The notes under the pieces were generated by a model. The model had not been told where the DNA came from. It did no database searches and saw only the letters and a program-made list of their open reading frames with translations. Of a stretch of DNA of 64,000 bases, positions 17,296-26,145 are shown piece after piece. Origin of the DNA: Streptomyces xantholiticus (GTDB taxonomy: Bacteria > Actinomycetota > Actinomycetes > Streptomycetales > Streptomycetaceae). Position numbers and translations under genes: made by a program. Position 1 is the first letter of the stretch, and every line of letters starts with the position of its first letter. The DNA lies in NCBI RefSeq assembly GCF_014651015.1, contig NZ_BMWB01000003.1, forward strand, positions 118,813 through 182,812, read 5' to 3'.

Positions 17296-19021
17296 TCGGC
17301 AGCCGCCGGTCCTTGCCGAAGCCCTTCGCCGAGATCTTGGTGCCCGGCGGGTACTGGCGCCGCTTGTACTCCGCCGTGTCCACCAGCCGCAGCGTCTTCG
17401 TCACCAGCTCCTCGTCGAAGCCGGCCGCCACGATCGCGTCCTTGCCCTGGTCCCGGTCGACGTACAACTCCAGGAGCCGGTCCAGCACGTCGTAGTCCGG
17501 CAGCGAGTCGGTGTCCATCTGTCCCGGGCGCAGCTCGGCGCTCGGCGGCTTGGTGATCGACGCCTCCGGGATCGGCGGGGTCTGGCCGCGTTCCTCAGCC
17601 GCGCGGTTGCGCCATTTCGCGAGCCGGAACACGGTCGTCTTGTAGACGTCCTTGATCGGCCCGTAGGCACCGACGGAGTCGCCGTACAGCGTCGAATACC
17701 CCACGGCCAGCTCGGACTTGTTGCCCGGCGCAAGCACGATGTGGCCCTCCTGGTTGGAGATCGCCATCAGCATCGTGCCGCGCAGCCGTGACTGCAGGTT
17801 CTCCTCCGCGAGACCGGTGAGGCCCAGCGAGCCCATGTACGCGTCGAACATCGGCTCGATCGGTACGGTGCGGAAGTTGAGCCCGGTCCGGCGGGCCAGC
17901 TCGGCGGCGTCGCCCTTGGAGTGGTCGGAGCTGTATTTGGACGGCATGGACACGCCGTACACGTTCTGCGCACCGAGCGCGTCGCAGGCGATGGCGGCGA
18001 CGAGGGCGGAGTCGATGCCGCCGGACAGGCCGATGAGCACGGACCGGAAGCCGTTCTTCGCGGCGTACGCGCGCAGGCCGACGACCAGCGCCGAGTACAC
18101 CTCCTCGTCGTCGTCGAGCCGGTCGGCGTAACCGCCCGTGAGCTCCGCCTCGTATGCGGGCAGCGGCTCCTCGGAGAGGACGACCCGGTCGATGCGCAGC
18201 CCGTCGTCGACCACACCGGTCGGGGCGTCGGCGGTGGCGGCGGGCAGCTCCAGGTCGAGCACGACGCTGCCCTCCGCGAACTGCGGGGCGCGGGCGATGA
18301 CTTCGCCGTCCGGGCCGACGACGATCGAGTCGCCGTCGAAGACCAGCTCGTCCTGTCCGCCGATCATCGCCAGATACGCGGTGGTGCAGCCGGCTTCCTG
18401 GGCGCGCTTTCGCACCAGCTCCAAGCGGGTGTCGTCCTTCTCGCGCTCGTAGGGGGAGGCGTTGATCGAAACCAGCAGCCCGGCGTTCGCGCTGCGGGCG
18501 GCGGGCACGCGGCCGCCGTCCTGCCAGAGGTCCTCGCAGATCGCGAGCGCGACGTCGATGCCGTGGACGCGGATCACGGGCATGGTGTCGCCCGGCATGA
18601 AGTAACGGAACTCGTCGAAGACGCCGTAGTTGGGGAGGTGGTGCTTGGCGAAGCTCAGCACCACTTCACCTCGGTGCAGCACTGCGGCGGCGTTGCGCGG
18701 ACCGCCGACGGGCTGGCCGTACTTGAGCCGGTCCGTTTCCGAACGGTCCAGGTACCCGACGATCACCGGCAGCTCGCCGAACCCCTCGGCGTCGAGCCGC
18801 GCCGCGAGCGCGCGCAGCGCGGAACGGGACGCTTCGACGAAGGACGACCGCAGGGCGAGGTCCTCGACGGGGTAGCCGGTCAACACCATCTCGGGGAACG
18901 CGACGAGATGCGCCCCCTGCTCGGCGGCGTGCCGGGTCCAGTGCACGATCGCCTCGGCGTTGCCGGTGAGGTCGCCGACGGTCGAGTCGATCTGATTCAG
19001 AGCGAGACGTAGTTGAGGCAC
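17264..19021 (-). CDS. nadE: Glutamine-dependent NAD+ synthetase
   Basis: 585 residues starting at a GTG (VPQLRLALNQID). It amidates nicotinic acid adenine dinucleotide to NAD+ using ATP and glutamine-derived ammonia. The N-terminal nitrilase-type glutaminase half (about 1-270) has Glu in FPEMVLTGYP (E44), Lys in FAKHHLPNYG and Cys in LAICEDLWQDGG. The C-terminal synthetase half has the P-loop IGLSGGIDSALVAAI and VYGVSMPSKYSSD, then APGNKSELAVGYSTLYGD. The length is that of the two-domain glutamine-using enzyme. It stands alone. Glutamine made by the nearby GS genes is its nitrogen donor. Confidence 0.95.
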   Translation of the reverse strand: MPQLRLALNQIDSTVGDLTGNAEAIVHWTRHAAEQGAHLVAFPEMVLTGYPVEDLALRSSFVEASRSALRALAARLDAEGFGELPVIVGYLDRSETDRLKYGQPVGGPRNAAAVLHRGEVVLSFAKHHLPNYGVFDEFRYFMPGDTMPVIRVHGIDVALAICEDLWQDGGRVPAARSANAGLLVSINASPYEREKDDTRLELVRKRAQEAGCTTAYLAMIGGQDELVFDGDSIVVGPDGEVIARAPQFAEGSVVLDLELPAATADAPTGVVDDGLRIDRVVLSEEPLPAYEAELTGGYADRLDDDEEVYSALVVGLRAYAAKNGFRSVLIGLSGGIDSALVAAIACDALGAQNVYGVSMPSKYSSDHSKGDAAELARRTGLNFRTVPIEPMFDAYMGSLGLTGLAEENLQSRLRGTMLMAISNQEGHIVLAPGNKSELAVGYSTLYGDSVGAYGPIKDVYKTTVFRLAKWRNRAAEERGQTPPIPEASITKPPSAELRPGQMDTDSLPDYDVLDRLLELYVDRDQGKDAIVAAGFDEELVTKTLRLVDTAEYKRRQYPPGTKISAKGFGKDRRLPITNRWRETTG

Positions 19022-19390
19022 GCGGGTCAGTGTAATCGTCTTTCTGACGCGATGCCCTTCCGGGTGACGCGGCCCACAGGTTGCGTGCCGCTGCGGGGCC
19101 GTTCACCTCCCCGCCCTGCCCGAAGCCGGGCCCTGCCCGGACCCGCCTTGCGGGCCCCTTCCCCGGCCGGGCGGCCGGGGAAGGGGCCCGCCCTTTCGCC
19201 CCGCGCCTCAACCGGCGGCGGGGCTCTGAGACGCTCCCCTCGACGGGCCGGTGCCGGCCGGCGGCCCCCATCGGCCAGGACCCGCGCCCGCGACCCCGGC
19301 GCGCTCGCCCCGCCTGCCGGCCCCCCGGGGTGCACCCGAGGGCGCAGCGCCCCGCCGGGGCAGGGCGCACCCCGCGACGCGTCGCACCTG
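19022..19390. other. Intergenic region with hairpin
   Basis: 369 bases between nadE and the CBS gene, both on the minus strand. It is extremely GC rich, with no credible gene. The nadE promoter must lie on its left side and the hairpin at 19151-19190 ends the CBS transcript. Confidence 0.6.
19151..19190. terminator. Perfect 18-bp hairpin, terminator of the CBS gene
   Basis: The arms at 19151-19168 and 19173-19190 are exact complements (CGGGCCCCTTCCCCGGCC) around the loop GGGC. It lies about 200 bases past the CBS stop. A stem this long and GC rich is a strong Streptomyces-type terminator without a U-tail. Confidence 0.7.
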
Positions 19391-19846
19391 TCAGGTCATC
19401 GCGCCCGCGTTCGTCAACCGCTCCGTACCGCTTTCCGCGTACACCCGTTCCGCCCACCCCGCCAGCTGGTCCTCGCTCAGGTGCTGGGCCAGGTCGGCCT
19501 CGCTGATCATGCCGACGAGGCGCTTGTTCTCGATCACCGGAAGGCGGCGGATCTGGTGGCCCTGCATCTCCCGCAGGACCGCTTCGACGTCCGCGCCCGC
19601 GTCGATCCAGCGCGGCGTGCCCTTGGCCATGTCGCCTGCCGTGACGCGGGACGGGTCGTGGCCCAAGGCAACGCAGCCGACGACGATGTCGCGGTCGGTG
19701 AGGATGCCGCACAGACGCTCGTCGGCGTCGGCGATCGGCAGCGCGCCCACATTCAGTTCGCGCATCAGCTGCGCCGCCCGGTCGAGGGTCTCGTGTTCGG
19801 GGATCCAGCGGGCCCCCGCGTGCATGATGTCCTTCGCAGTGGTCAT
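19391..19846 (-). CDS. CBS-domain pair protein
   Basis: 151 residues, essentially two CBS domains: TAKDIMHAGARWIPEH through CGILTDRDIVV (about 3-60), and VTAGDMAKGTPRWIDAG through LVGMISEADLAQHL (about 70-130). CBS pairs bind adenine nucleotides (AMP, ATP, NAD) as energy sensors and usually act on a partner. The partner is unknown, since this copy has no attached enzyme. Streptomyces encode many such stand-alone copies, often stress- or dormancy-associated. A strong ribosome site (AGGAGG) precedes the ATG at 19846. Confidence 0.9.
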   Translation of the reverse strand: MTTAKDIMHAGARWIPEHETLDRAAQLMRELNVGALPIADADERLCGILTDRDIVVGCVALGHDPSRVTAGDMAKGTPRWIDAGADVEAVLREMQGHQIRRLPVIENKRLVGMISEADLAQHLSEDQLAGWAERVYAESGTERLTNAGAMT

Positions 19847-19898
19847 GGGTCGTGCCTCCTGCATGCCGTACGGCCCCGAGCCACCCCATTCTCGTTGC

Positions 19899-19940
19899 GC
19901 CGTCCGGGGTACGCGACCGCAGTCGCGTACCCCGGACGGC
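19899..19940. terminator. Perfect 19-bp hairpin, terminator of DUF3105-DUF305 operon
   Basis: The arms at 19899-19917 and 19922-19940 (GCCGTCCGGGGTACGCGAC and its complement) flank the loop CGCA. It starts seven bases after the DUF305 stop codon on the minus strand. Its position and stability make it a clear terminator. Confidence 0.85.
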
Positions 19941-19947
19941 ACGCGCG

Positions 19948-20622
19948 TCAGGTGCGCGGCTCCGCCCCGCGCTTGTGCAGCAGGTCGACCATCAGTTCGA
20001 CCTCCGACGCCTGCGCGTCGACCATGCCCTGGGCCAGATCCCGCTCCACACCGACCTCGCACCGCTCGACGCAGCCCTTCGCCATGGCGATGCCGCCGTT
20101 GTGATGGATGATCATCAGCTGCAGGTACAGGATCTCGGCCTGTTTGCCGCTCAGCCGGGAGAGCCGCTCCAGGTCCGACTTGGTCGCCATGCCGGACATG
20201 AGCGAACCGTCCTCGGCCTGATGCCCCGCGTGACCGGAGTGGCCGCCACCCGGCGACGAGCCGTCGCCTCCCGTGCTCATCCACGCCATCGGCTCCGCGT
20301 CCGCCGACACCTTCGGCAGGCCCCACAGGTCGAGCCAGCCGAGCATCATCCCGCGCTGGTTCGCCTGTGTGTTGGCGATGTCGTACGCGAGCCTGCGCAC
20401 CTCTTCGCCCTGTGCACGGTCGCGGACGATGAACGACATCTCGACCGCCTGCTGGTGGTGCACCGACATGTCCCGGGCGAATCCGGCGTCCGCGGACGCC
20501 CCCGCCGGAGCGCGTTCCACGGTCGCGGAGCCGCCGTTGCCCGCGGAGGCCACTGTGGCGGCCCCGGCGAACAGCAGCGCGAGCACCACCGCCGTGACGG
20601 CGGCCCAGTGCGTACGCGTCAT
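19948..20622 (-). CDS. DUF305 family secreted protein
   Basis: 224 residues. A signal peptide or anchor is present (HWAAVTAVVLALLFAGAATVASAG, about residues 5-28), so it is exported. The DUF305 core has two histidine clusters of the four-helix ferritin-like fold: DMSVHHQQAVEM (near residue 55) and LMIIHHNGGIAMAKG (near residue 170). Between them lies a His/Gly stretch, GGHSGHAGHQ. DUF305 proteins are often found with copper-handling genes. Metal binding is inferred from the histidines. The ATG overlaps the stop of the preceding DUF3105 gene (ATGA), so translation is coupled. Confidence 0.88.
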   Translation of the reverse strand: MTRTHWAAVTAVVLALLFAGAATVASAGNGGSATVERAPAGASADAGFARDMSVHHQQAVEMSFIVRDRAQGEEVRRLAYDIANTQANQRGMMLGWLDLWGLPKVSADAEPMAWMSTGGDGSSPGGGHSGHAGHQAEDGSLMSGMATKSDLERLSRLSGKQAEILYLQLMIIHHNGGIAMAKGCVERCEVGVERDLAQGMVDAQASEVELMVDLLHKRGAEPRT

Positions 20623-21275
20623 GACCGTGGGTTGCCGTTCAGTCCGCCCGTGCAGGCCGCGCCGGGCTCGGGCGTCTGCGGGCCCTGCACGTACTTGGTG
20701 AAGAACTGGTCGACCCGCTTGTCGTCGGCAGAGTCGACGGTGACCTGCTTGCCCCAGGCGCTCAGCATGATCGCGCCCTGCTGGTCCTTGTACGGGCTCA
20801 TCAGCGAGTACGGCGTCTTCTCGACCTTCTTCGCGAGCTTGTCGACGTCGGCCTTGGCGGCCTTGTCGGTGTAGGTCACCCACACGGCGCCGTGCTCGAG
20901 CGAGTGGACGGCGTTGACGTCGGGGATCGGCTCCTTGTAGACGTCACCGTTGCAGTTCATCCACACCTGGCTGTGGTCGCCGCCGACCGGCGGCTTCATC
21001 TCGTACGTGACGGTCGTGTCCACGTGGTTGCGGCCGAGCTTCTTCGCGTCCCAGGTCTGCTCCTGCTTGACGGGAGCCTTGGCCTCGGCGACGCGCTGCT
21101 CCTTCTCCTCGGACTCCTTGCTGAGCACGAAGACGCCGAAGCCGACGAGGCCGGCGACGACGACGCCGCTGATGCCGATGGTGAGGATGCGGTTCCGGCG
21201 CTCGCGGGACTGATCGGCGCGGCGCATCTGCTCTATGCGGGCCCGGCGGTCGTTGGTGGTGTTACGGGAAGCCAT
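20619..21275 (-). CDS. DUF3105 family membrane-anchored protein
   Basis: 218 residues. The highly basic cytoplasmic N-terminus (RRARIEQMRRADQSRERRNR) leads into one membrane helix (ILTIGISGVVVAGLVGFGVF, about 30-49). The outside domain has the DUF3105 core: GGDHSQVWMNCNGDVYKEP, NAVHSLEHGAVWVTY and QGAIMLSAWGKQ. Several His, Cys and Trp residues could bind metal. The family function is unknown. It is first in a two-gene operon with DUF305 (4-base overlap), and this pairing recurs in actinobacteria as far as I recall. Confidence 0.88.
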   Translation of the reverse strand: MASRNTTNDRRARIEQMRRADQSRERRNRILTIGISGVVVAGLVGFGVFVLSKESEEKEQRVAEAKAPVKQEQTWDAKKLGRNHVDTTVTYEMKPPVGGDHSQVWMNCNGDVYKEPIPDVNAVHSLEHGAVWVTYTDKAAKADVDKLAKKVEKTPYSLMSPYKDQQGAIMLSAWGKQVTVDSADDKRVDQFFTKYVQGPQTPEPGAACTGGLNGNPRS

Positions 21276-21347
21276 GGTGACAGTGTCCTTCGCGAAGTCT
21301 GCGGAATGGGGGGTTCAGCGATACGTGCAAGTTCGTGCGGACTCGTG

Positions 21348-21719
21348 TCACGTCCGCAGTACCTGAAGGACATGCAGGTCCGGGGCGCGTGCGAGCACTC
21401 CGGAACGGTCGGGCCCGACGGCGTCCGCGGTCGGCCCGGGATGCGGCGGCGTGGTGCCCGCCTCGGGGGTGGCGTCCAGCGGCGGGGCGGTGAGCACCGC
21501 AGGACCGAGCACCGGCAGCAGTCCGCAGCGGCCGTCGTCGTACGGGCAGCTGTACGCGGTCGTCGTCGAAGGCTCGTACACCGAGCGAGCGGCCGCGTCG
21601 TGGTGCGGACCTGCCGGGCCGAGGCAGATGAAGAGCGCACCGAGGAGCGTCGCCACGGCGCTCAGCAGAGCCGTGGGACGCGCGGTGTGCGAGTGGCGGT
21701 AGGTCCGCGAACCCCCCAT
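21348..21719 (-). CDS. Putative small secreted or membrane protein, function unknown
   Basis: 123 residues from the ATG at 21719. Earlier starts in the same frame give Arg-rich sequence that looks non-coding. One hydrophobic segment (ALLSAVATLLGALFICLG, about 17-34) follows a His/Arg-containing start (TYRHSHTARP). The rest is Pro/Gly rich with one pair of cysteines in SCPYDDGRCGLLPVL. It is on the same strand as DUF3105 and DUF305 and 72 bases upstream of them, so it may share their transcript. No family is recognised. Confidence 0.6.
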   Translation of the reverse strand: MGGSRTYRHSHTARPTALLSAVATLLGALFICLGPAGPHHDAAARSVYEPSTTTAYSCPYDDGRCGLLPVLGPAVLTAPPLDATPEAGTTPPHPGPTADAVGPDRSGVLARAPDLHVLQVLRT

Positions 21720-22233
21720 GGCCGCAGATCGTAGTCGGCGCGCCCGTCGGGTACCTCGGTCGGGCGACGAATTCGAGCGGTCGGCGACGACGCCGGCCGG
21801 CACCGGCACCGTAGGGGCCAGGAAGGTGTCGGGCGGTACGCCGACGCCGACGCGTCAGGAAGAGGTTTGGTCGACGCCCGGGACGACCAGGAAGACGAAG
21901 CCCGTCAGCGGGGCTGCTCCGCATCGGTGAACGTCCGCGCGGCCGCCGCGACGCCTCGGGCGCCAGCGTGAAACAGAACTGTGCCGGCTCGAAATACTTC
22001 ATGGCCCTGCACGGCACCCTTGGCCTACCTGTCGGTTCAGACCGACGCCCTGCGGAGAGGCATGTCCAAGGGGTCCGACACCGTCCGGAACGAGTGGGGG
22101 GAGCCTCGGGCTCGTCTCGGGGTGGGCCCTGACCCACAATGGTCGGAGCCGCGTGCGCAATCTCCCCGAAACCCGCGGATGGGATGCTCCAGGGAGCAGG
22201 CACGCGCCGTGACCGGCAAGGATGGGTTGGAAA
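21720..22233. other. Upstream region of glnA2
   Basis: 514 bases between the small secreted protein gene (minus) and glnA2 (plus). A short inverted repeat (GTCGGT-TCAG-ACCGAC) lies at 22031-22046. On the minus strand a frame beginning near 22002 with MKYFEPAQFCFTLAPEA looks protein-like for about 20 residues and then degenerates, so it may be a gene relic. I found no row of GlnR half-sites here, unlike at glnII and glnA. Confidence 0.5.
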
Positions 22234-23594
22234 TGGACAAGCAGCAGGAATTCGTGCTCCGTACGCTCGAGGAGCGCGACATCCGCTTCGTACGCCTGTG
22301 GTTCACCGACGTGCTCGGCTTCCTCAAGTCGGTCGCCGTGGCACCTGCCGAACTGGAACAGGCGTTCGATGAAGGCATCGGCTTCGACGGCTCCGCGATC
22401 GAGGGCTTCGCCCGGGTCTACGAGTCGGACATGATCGCCAAGCCCGACCCGGGGACCTTCCAGATCCTGCCCTGGCGCGCCGAGGCTCCCGGCACGGCCC
22501 GGATGTTCTGCGACATCCTGATGCCGGACGGCTCGCCGTCCTTCGCCGACCCGCGCTTCGTGCTGAAGCGGATCCTCGCCAAGACCTCGGACCTGGGCTT
22601 CACCTTCTACACCCACCCCGAGATCGAGTTCTTCCTGCTCAAGGACAAGCCCGTCGACGGCAGCCGCCCCACGCCCGCCGACAGCTCCGGGTACTTCGAC
22701 CACACCCCGCAGAACGTCGGCATGGACTTCCGCCGCCAGGCCATCACCATGCTCGAGTCCATGGGCATCTCGGTCGAGTTCAGCCACCACGAGGGCGCCC
22801 CTGGCCAGCAGGAGATCGACCTGCGCTACGCGGACGCGCTGTCCACGGCCGACAACATCATGACGTTCCGCCTGGTCATGAAGCAGGTCGCGCTCGAGCA
22901 GGGCGTCCAGGCCACCTTCATGCCGAAGCCGTTCTCCGAATACCCCGGCTCCGGGATGCACACCCACCTCTCCCTCTTCGAGGGCGACCGCAACGCCTTC
23001 TACGAGTCCGGCGCCGAGTACCAGCTCTCCAAGGTCGGCCGCTCCTTCATCGCCGGTCTGCTGCGGCACGCCGCGGAGATCTCGGCCGTCACCAACCAGT
23101 GGGTCAACTCCTACAAGCGGATCTGGGGCGGCTCGACCCGCAGCGCCGGCGCGGGCGGCGAGGCCCCCTCGTACATCTGCTGGGGCCACAACAACCGCTC
23201 CGCCCTGATCCGCGTCCCGATGTACAAGCCGGGCAAGACCGGCTCCGCCCGCATCGAGGTCCGCTCCCTGGACTCCGGCGCCAACCCCTACCTCTCGTAC
23301 GCCGTGCTGCTCGCCGCCGGCCTCAAGGGCGTCGAGGAGGGCTACGAACTCCCGGCCGGTGCCGACGACGACGTCTGGGCCCTCTCCGACGCGGAACGCC
23401 GCGCGATGGGCATCGCCCCGCTGCCGCAGAACCTGGGCGAGGCGATCGACCTGATGGAGCGCAGCGAGCTGGTGGCCCAGACGCTGGGCGAGCACGTCTT
23501 CGACTTCTTCCTGCGCAACAAGAAGCAGGAGTGGGAGGAGTACCGCTCCGAGGTCACCGCTTTCGAGCTGCGTAAGAGCCTGCCGGTGCTGTAA
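22234..23594 (+). CDS. glnA2: Glutamine-synthetase-like enzyme GlnA2 (gamma-glutamylpolyamine synthetase)
   Basis: 453 residues, type I glutamine synthetase fold. The N-terminal beta-grasp has FDEGIGFDGSAIEGFARVYE. The catalytic barrel has HPEIEFFLL, HHEGAPGQQEIDLRYADAL, YPGSGMHTHLSLFEG and NRSALIRVPMY. Unlike GlnA at the other end of the window, it has no adenylylation tyrosine motif: the corresponding place reads EGYELPAGADDDVWALSD. In S. coelicolor the orthologous GlnA2 does not support glutamine synthesis but glutamylates putrescine and other polyamines. The ATG at 22234 follows GGATGGGTTGGAA. The last coding bases (23508-23535) are duplicated 4 kb downstream. Confidence 0.93.
23508..23535 (+). 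repeat. 28-bp direct repeat, copy 1 (inside glnA2 3' end; candidate attL)
   Basis: This piece of the glnA2 coding sequence (begins TTCCTGCGCAACAAGAAG, ends GGAGTGGG) occurs again, identical over 28 bases, at 27483-27510 in the same orientation. Copy 1 continues with the intact gene end and its terminator. The tyrosine-recombinase remnant begins about 155 bases downstream, where an integrase gene is expected next to an attachment site. Confidence 0.85.
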
Positions 23595-23629
23595 GCCCAG
23601 GTCATCCCTGGTTTCACCGCTGTACGGCA

Positions 23630-23664
23630 CTCCGGGCCGACGGTCACCGACCGTCGGCCCGGAG
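23630..23664. terminator. glnA2 terminator hairpin
   Basis: A perfect 15-bp stem (CTCCGGGCCGACGGT and complement) with the loop CACCG, 36 bases after the glnA2 stop. A copy with one mismatch lies at 27513-27547. Confidence 0.85.
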
Positions 23665-23689
23665 GCGTCTCAGCCCCCTGGGCCGTCTG

Positions 23690-23975
23690 TGGGCCGTCGG
23701 GTGTGGGAGAGGCGGCCTCGTACATGGTGTCCACGGCCTTTCGCGCCCGGCCGTCGCTGCTCGGCATAGTGTTCCCGGTATGGCGCAGATCGTGGAAGTG
23801 CACGTCCCCGAGGCCGGTCGTCTCCAGGGCCCTGAGCCCACAGGCGGCGGAAGTTGTTCCGGCGCAGTTGCCCGCCCCGTGCCCCTGTGAACATCAGCCC
23901 GGTGCTGCCCGGTCCGGCGTACGCGTCGAGATGAGCGGCGGCCCGCAGGGGGGTCGCTACGTTCAGAAGTGGCAC
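23690..23975 (-). pseudogene. Tyrosine recombinase (integrase) remnant
   Basis: The minus strand shows the C-terminal catalytic region of a phage- or plasmid-type integrase. VPLLNVATPLRAAAHLDAYA and GLMFTGARGGQLRRNNFRRL are in one frame, then VHFHDLRHTGNTM (the His-x-x-Arg box) is in another after a one-base shift near 23,838. The segment that should carry the second conserved histidine and the nucleophilic tyrosine is deleted, since sequence passes directly to GRARKAVDTMYEA. The N-terminal core-binding domain is also missing. It lies immediately inside the left copy of the 28-bp repeat. Confidence 0.8.
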
Positions 23976-24051
23976 TTTGTGTAAAAACTCCGTGAGCTGC
24001 GCTCTCGGCGTCGGGCCGTAGGCTGTGGGTGAGAGGCGGAGGGATTCCGGG

Positions 24052-26145
24052 ATGAACGCAGCCCGAACCGTCAAGACGAACGGCGACGAGACGGCCTTCG
24101 CCGTCTCCCAGCCGAGTGGGCTGCTGGATGTGCTGGGCGTGGCGGCCGTGGTGCTCGACGCGCAGGGGCGGATCGTGCTGTGGAGCCCCGAGGCCGAGGA
24201 ACTGTTCGGTTACACCGCCGAAGAGGCGCTGGGCCAGTACGCCGCTCGGCTCGTGGTCCGCGAGCAGCACTTCGACATGATCACCAAACTGTTCGGCGAG
24301 GTGATGGGCACCGGCCGACGCTGGGCCGGAGCCTTCCCCATCCGGCACAAGGACGGCAGTACCCGGCTCGTGGAGTTCCGCAACATGCGGCTCCTGGATG
24401 ACCGCGGAGACTTCTACGCTCTGGGCATCGCCGCGGATCAGGCGGCCTTGCACCAGGTGGAGAGGGACCAGGCGCTGTCCGTACAGTTGGTCTCCCAGTC
24501 CCCGATCGGCCTGGCCGTCCTGGACTCCGATCTGCGGTACCTGTCCGTCAACCCGGCGCTGGAGCTGATCCACGGTATACCCGCCGACGAACACCTCGGC
24601 CGCGCCTTCCACGACGTGCTGTCGTTCCCGAACGTCGATGAGATCGAAGCCGCCCTGCGCCAGGTGCTGGACACCGGGATCCCCCAGGTCAACCAGCACG
24701 CCGTCGGCCGCACCCCGGCAGACCCGGACCATGACCGCGCCTGGTCGGTCTCCTTCTTCCGGCTGGAGGATCCCGGTGGGCGGATTCTGGGTGTGGCCAC
24801 CTCGGTGGTGGATGTCACCGAACGGCACCGGGCGGCCACCGAGGCAGAGCGCGCCCGTCGGCGACTGGCCCTCATCGCCGACGCCTCCGCCCGCATCGGC
24901 ACCACCCTGGAACTGGACCGGACCGCCCGCGAACTGGCCGATGTCGCTGTCCCCGAACTCGCCGACATCGCAGCAGTGGACGTATTGGACTCCGTCCTGG
25001 AAGGCCGCCGCAGTGAGCTCTCGCCCACCGGCCCGGCTGTCATCCGGGCCCTCGCCGTCAAGGCCGCCCACCCCACCGAAGCCCTCCAAACAGCCGACGC
25101 CCGCGGGCACATCGCCCAGTACGCCGCCGACCGCCTGGTCACCCAGTGCGTGCACACCGGCCGCCCGGTCATGGTGCGCCATGTGGGCGAGGGGGATCTG
25201 CCGCGCATCGCCCGTGACCCCGACGAGGCCGTGCTCCTGGCCCGGGCGGGCGTCCACTCCTATCTCGCGGTGCCGTTGACCGCCCGCGGCGAAGTGCTCG
25301 GCGCCCTGGACCTCAAACGCACCAGCAACCCCCTGCCTTTCGACCACGACGACATGGTCCTGGCCCGTGAGCTGGGCGCCCGCGCAGCGGTGCAGATCGA
25401 CAACGCCCGCTGGTACCAAAGTGCGCGCAATACCGCCGTCACCCTCCAGCGCAGCCTGCTGCCGGAGCATCCGCCCTGCACGGTGGGCTTGTCCGTTGCC
25501 TCGCGCTACCAGCCGGCTGGAGCCGCGATCGAGGTCGGCGGTGACTGGTTCGACGTCATACCCCTGGAAGGCGACAAGACCGCGCTTGTCGTGGGCGATG
25601 TGATGGGCAGCGGTATCGACGCCGCCACCACCATGGGCCGGCTGCGCACTGCCACCAGCACCCTGGCTTCACTGGACCTCGAACCCGCCCGCCTGCTCGA
25701 GCATCTCGACAAGATCACAGCCGGTCTGGGTCACTACATCGCCACCTGCATCTACGCCGTCTACGACCCCCACCACCGGCAATGCTGTATCGCCTGCGCC
25801 GGACACCTGCCGCCCGCTCTGGTGCGCGCCAGTGGGCCCGCGGAGCTGCTCGATCTGCCCACGGGCGCACCGCTCGGCGTCGGCGGTGTGCCCTTCCACA
25901 GCGCCGTAGTCGAGTTCGGTCCCGGAGACCAGCTCGTGCTCTACACCGACGGCCTGGTCGAAACCCGCCACGAGCCCCTCGACGACCGCCTCAATCTCCT
26001 CCTCCGACTCCTGGACGACCCCGACCGGCCGTTGGAGAAAACCTGTGACCGGCTCCTGCAAGCGCTCCGACAGCCGTACGACCACGATGATGTCGCCCTG
26101 CTCGTCGCGCGCGCCCAGGGCATGACGAACACCTCGCTCATGTAG
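24052..26145 (+). CDS. PAS-PAS-GAF-PP2C serine phosphatase (SpoIIE/RsbU type)
   Basis: 697 residues from the ATG at 24052, with GGAGG upstream. Order: PAS 1 (about 22-128, VLDAQGRIVLWSPEAEELFG), PAS 2 (about 145-258, AVLDSDLRYLSVNPALELIH), GAF (about 275-455) and a PP2C-type phosphatase (about 470-690). The metal-site motifs are VGGDWFDVIP, VVGDVMGSGIDA, VLYTDGLVETR and YDHDDVALLVA. Such proteins dephosphorylate anti-anti-sigma factors in partner-switching pathways and are abundant in Streptomyces. No anti-sigma or STAS gene is adjacent. It lies inside the segment bounded by the duplicated glnA2 end. The PAS and GAF ligands are unknown. Confidence 0.92.
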   Translation: MNAARTVKTNGDETAFAVSQPSGLLDVLGVAAVVLDAQGRIVLWSPEAEELFGYTAEEALGQYAARLVVREQHFDMITKLFGEVMGTGRRWAGAFPIRHKDGSTRLVEFRNMRLLDDRGDFYALGIAADQAALHQVERDQALSVQLVSQSPIGLAVLDSDLRYLSVNPALELIHGIPADEHLGRAFHDVLSFPNVDEIEAALRQVLDTGIPQVNQHAVGRTPADPDHDRAWSVSFFRLEDPGGRILGVATSVVDVTERHRAATEAERARRRLALIADASARIGTTLELDRTARELADVAVPELADIAAVDVLDSVLEGRRSELSPTGPAVIRALAVKAAHPTEALQTADARGHIAQYAADRLVTQCVHTGRPVMVRHVGEGDLPRIARDPDEAVLLARAGVHSYLAVPLTARGEVLGALDLKRTSNPLPFDHDDMVLARELGARAAVQIDNARWYQSARNTAVTLQRSLLPEHPPCTVGLSVASRYQPAGAAIEVGGDWFDVIPLEGDKTALVVGDVMGSGIDAATTMGRLRTATSTLASLDLEPARLLEHLDKITAGLGHYIATCIYAVYDPHHRQCCIACAGHLPPALVRASGPAELLDLPTGAPLGVGGVPFHSAVVEFGPGDQLVLYTDGLVETRHEPLDDRLNLLLRLLDDPDRPLEKTCDRLLQALRQPYDHDDVALLVARAQGMTNTSLM

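Noticed and set aside
22000..22015. Minus-strand start MKYFEPAQFCFTLAPEA upstream of glnA2
   Set aside because: Only about 20 residues look protein-like before the frame turns into Arg/Pro repeats. Possibly a relic but not supportable as a gene.
22031..22046. Short palindrome GTCGGT-TCAG-ACCGAC upstream of glnA2
   Set aside because: A 6-bp arm is expected often in such GC-rich DNA. No link to a known regulator could be shown.
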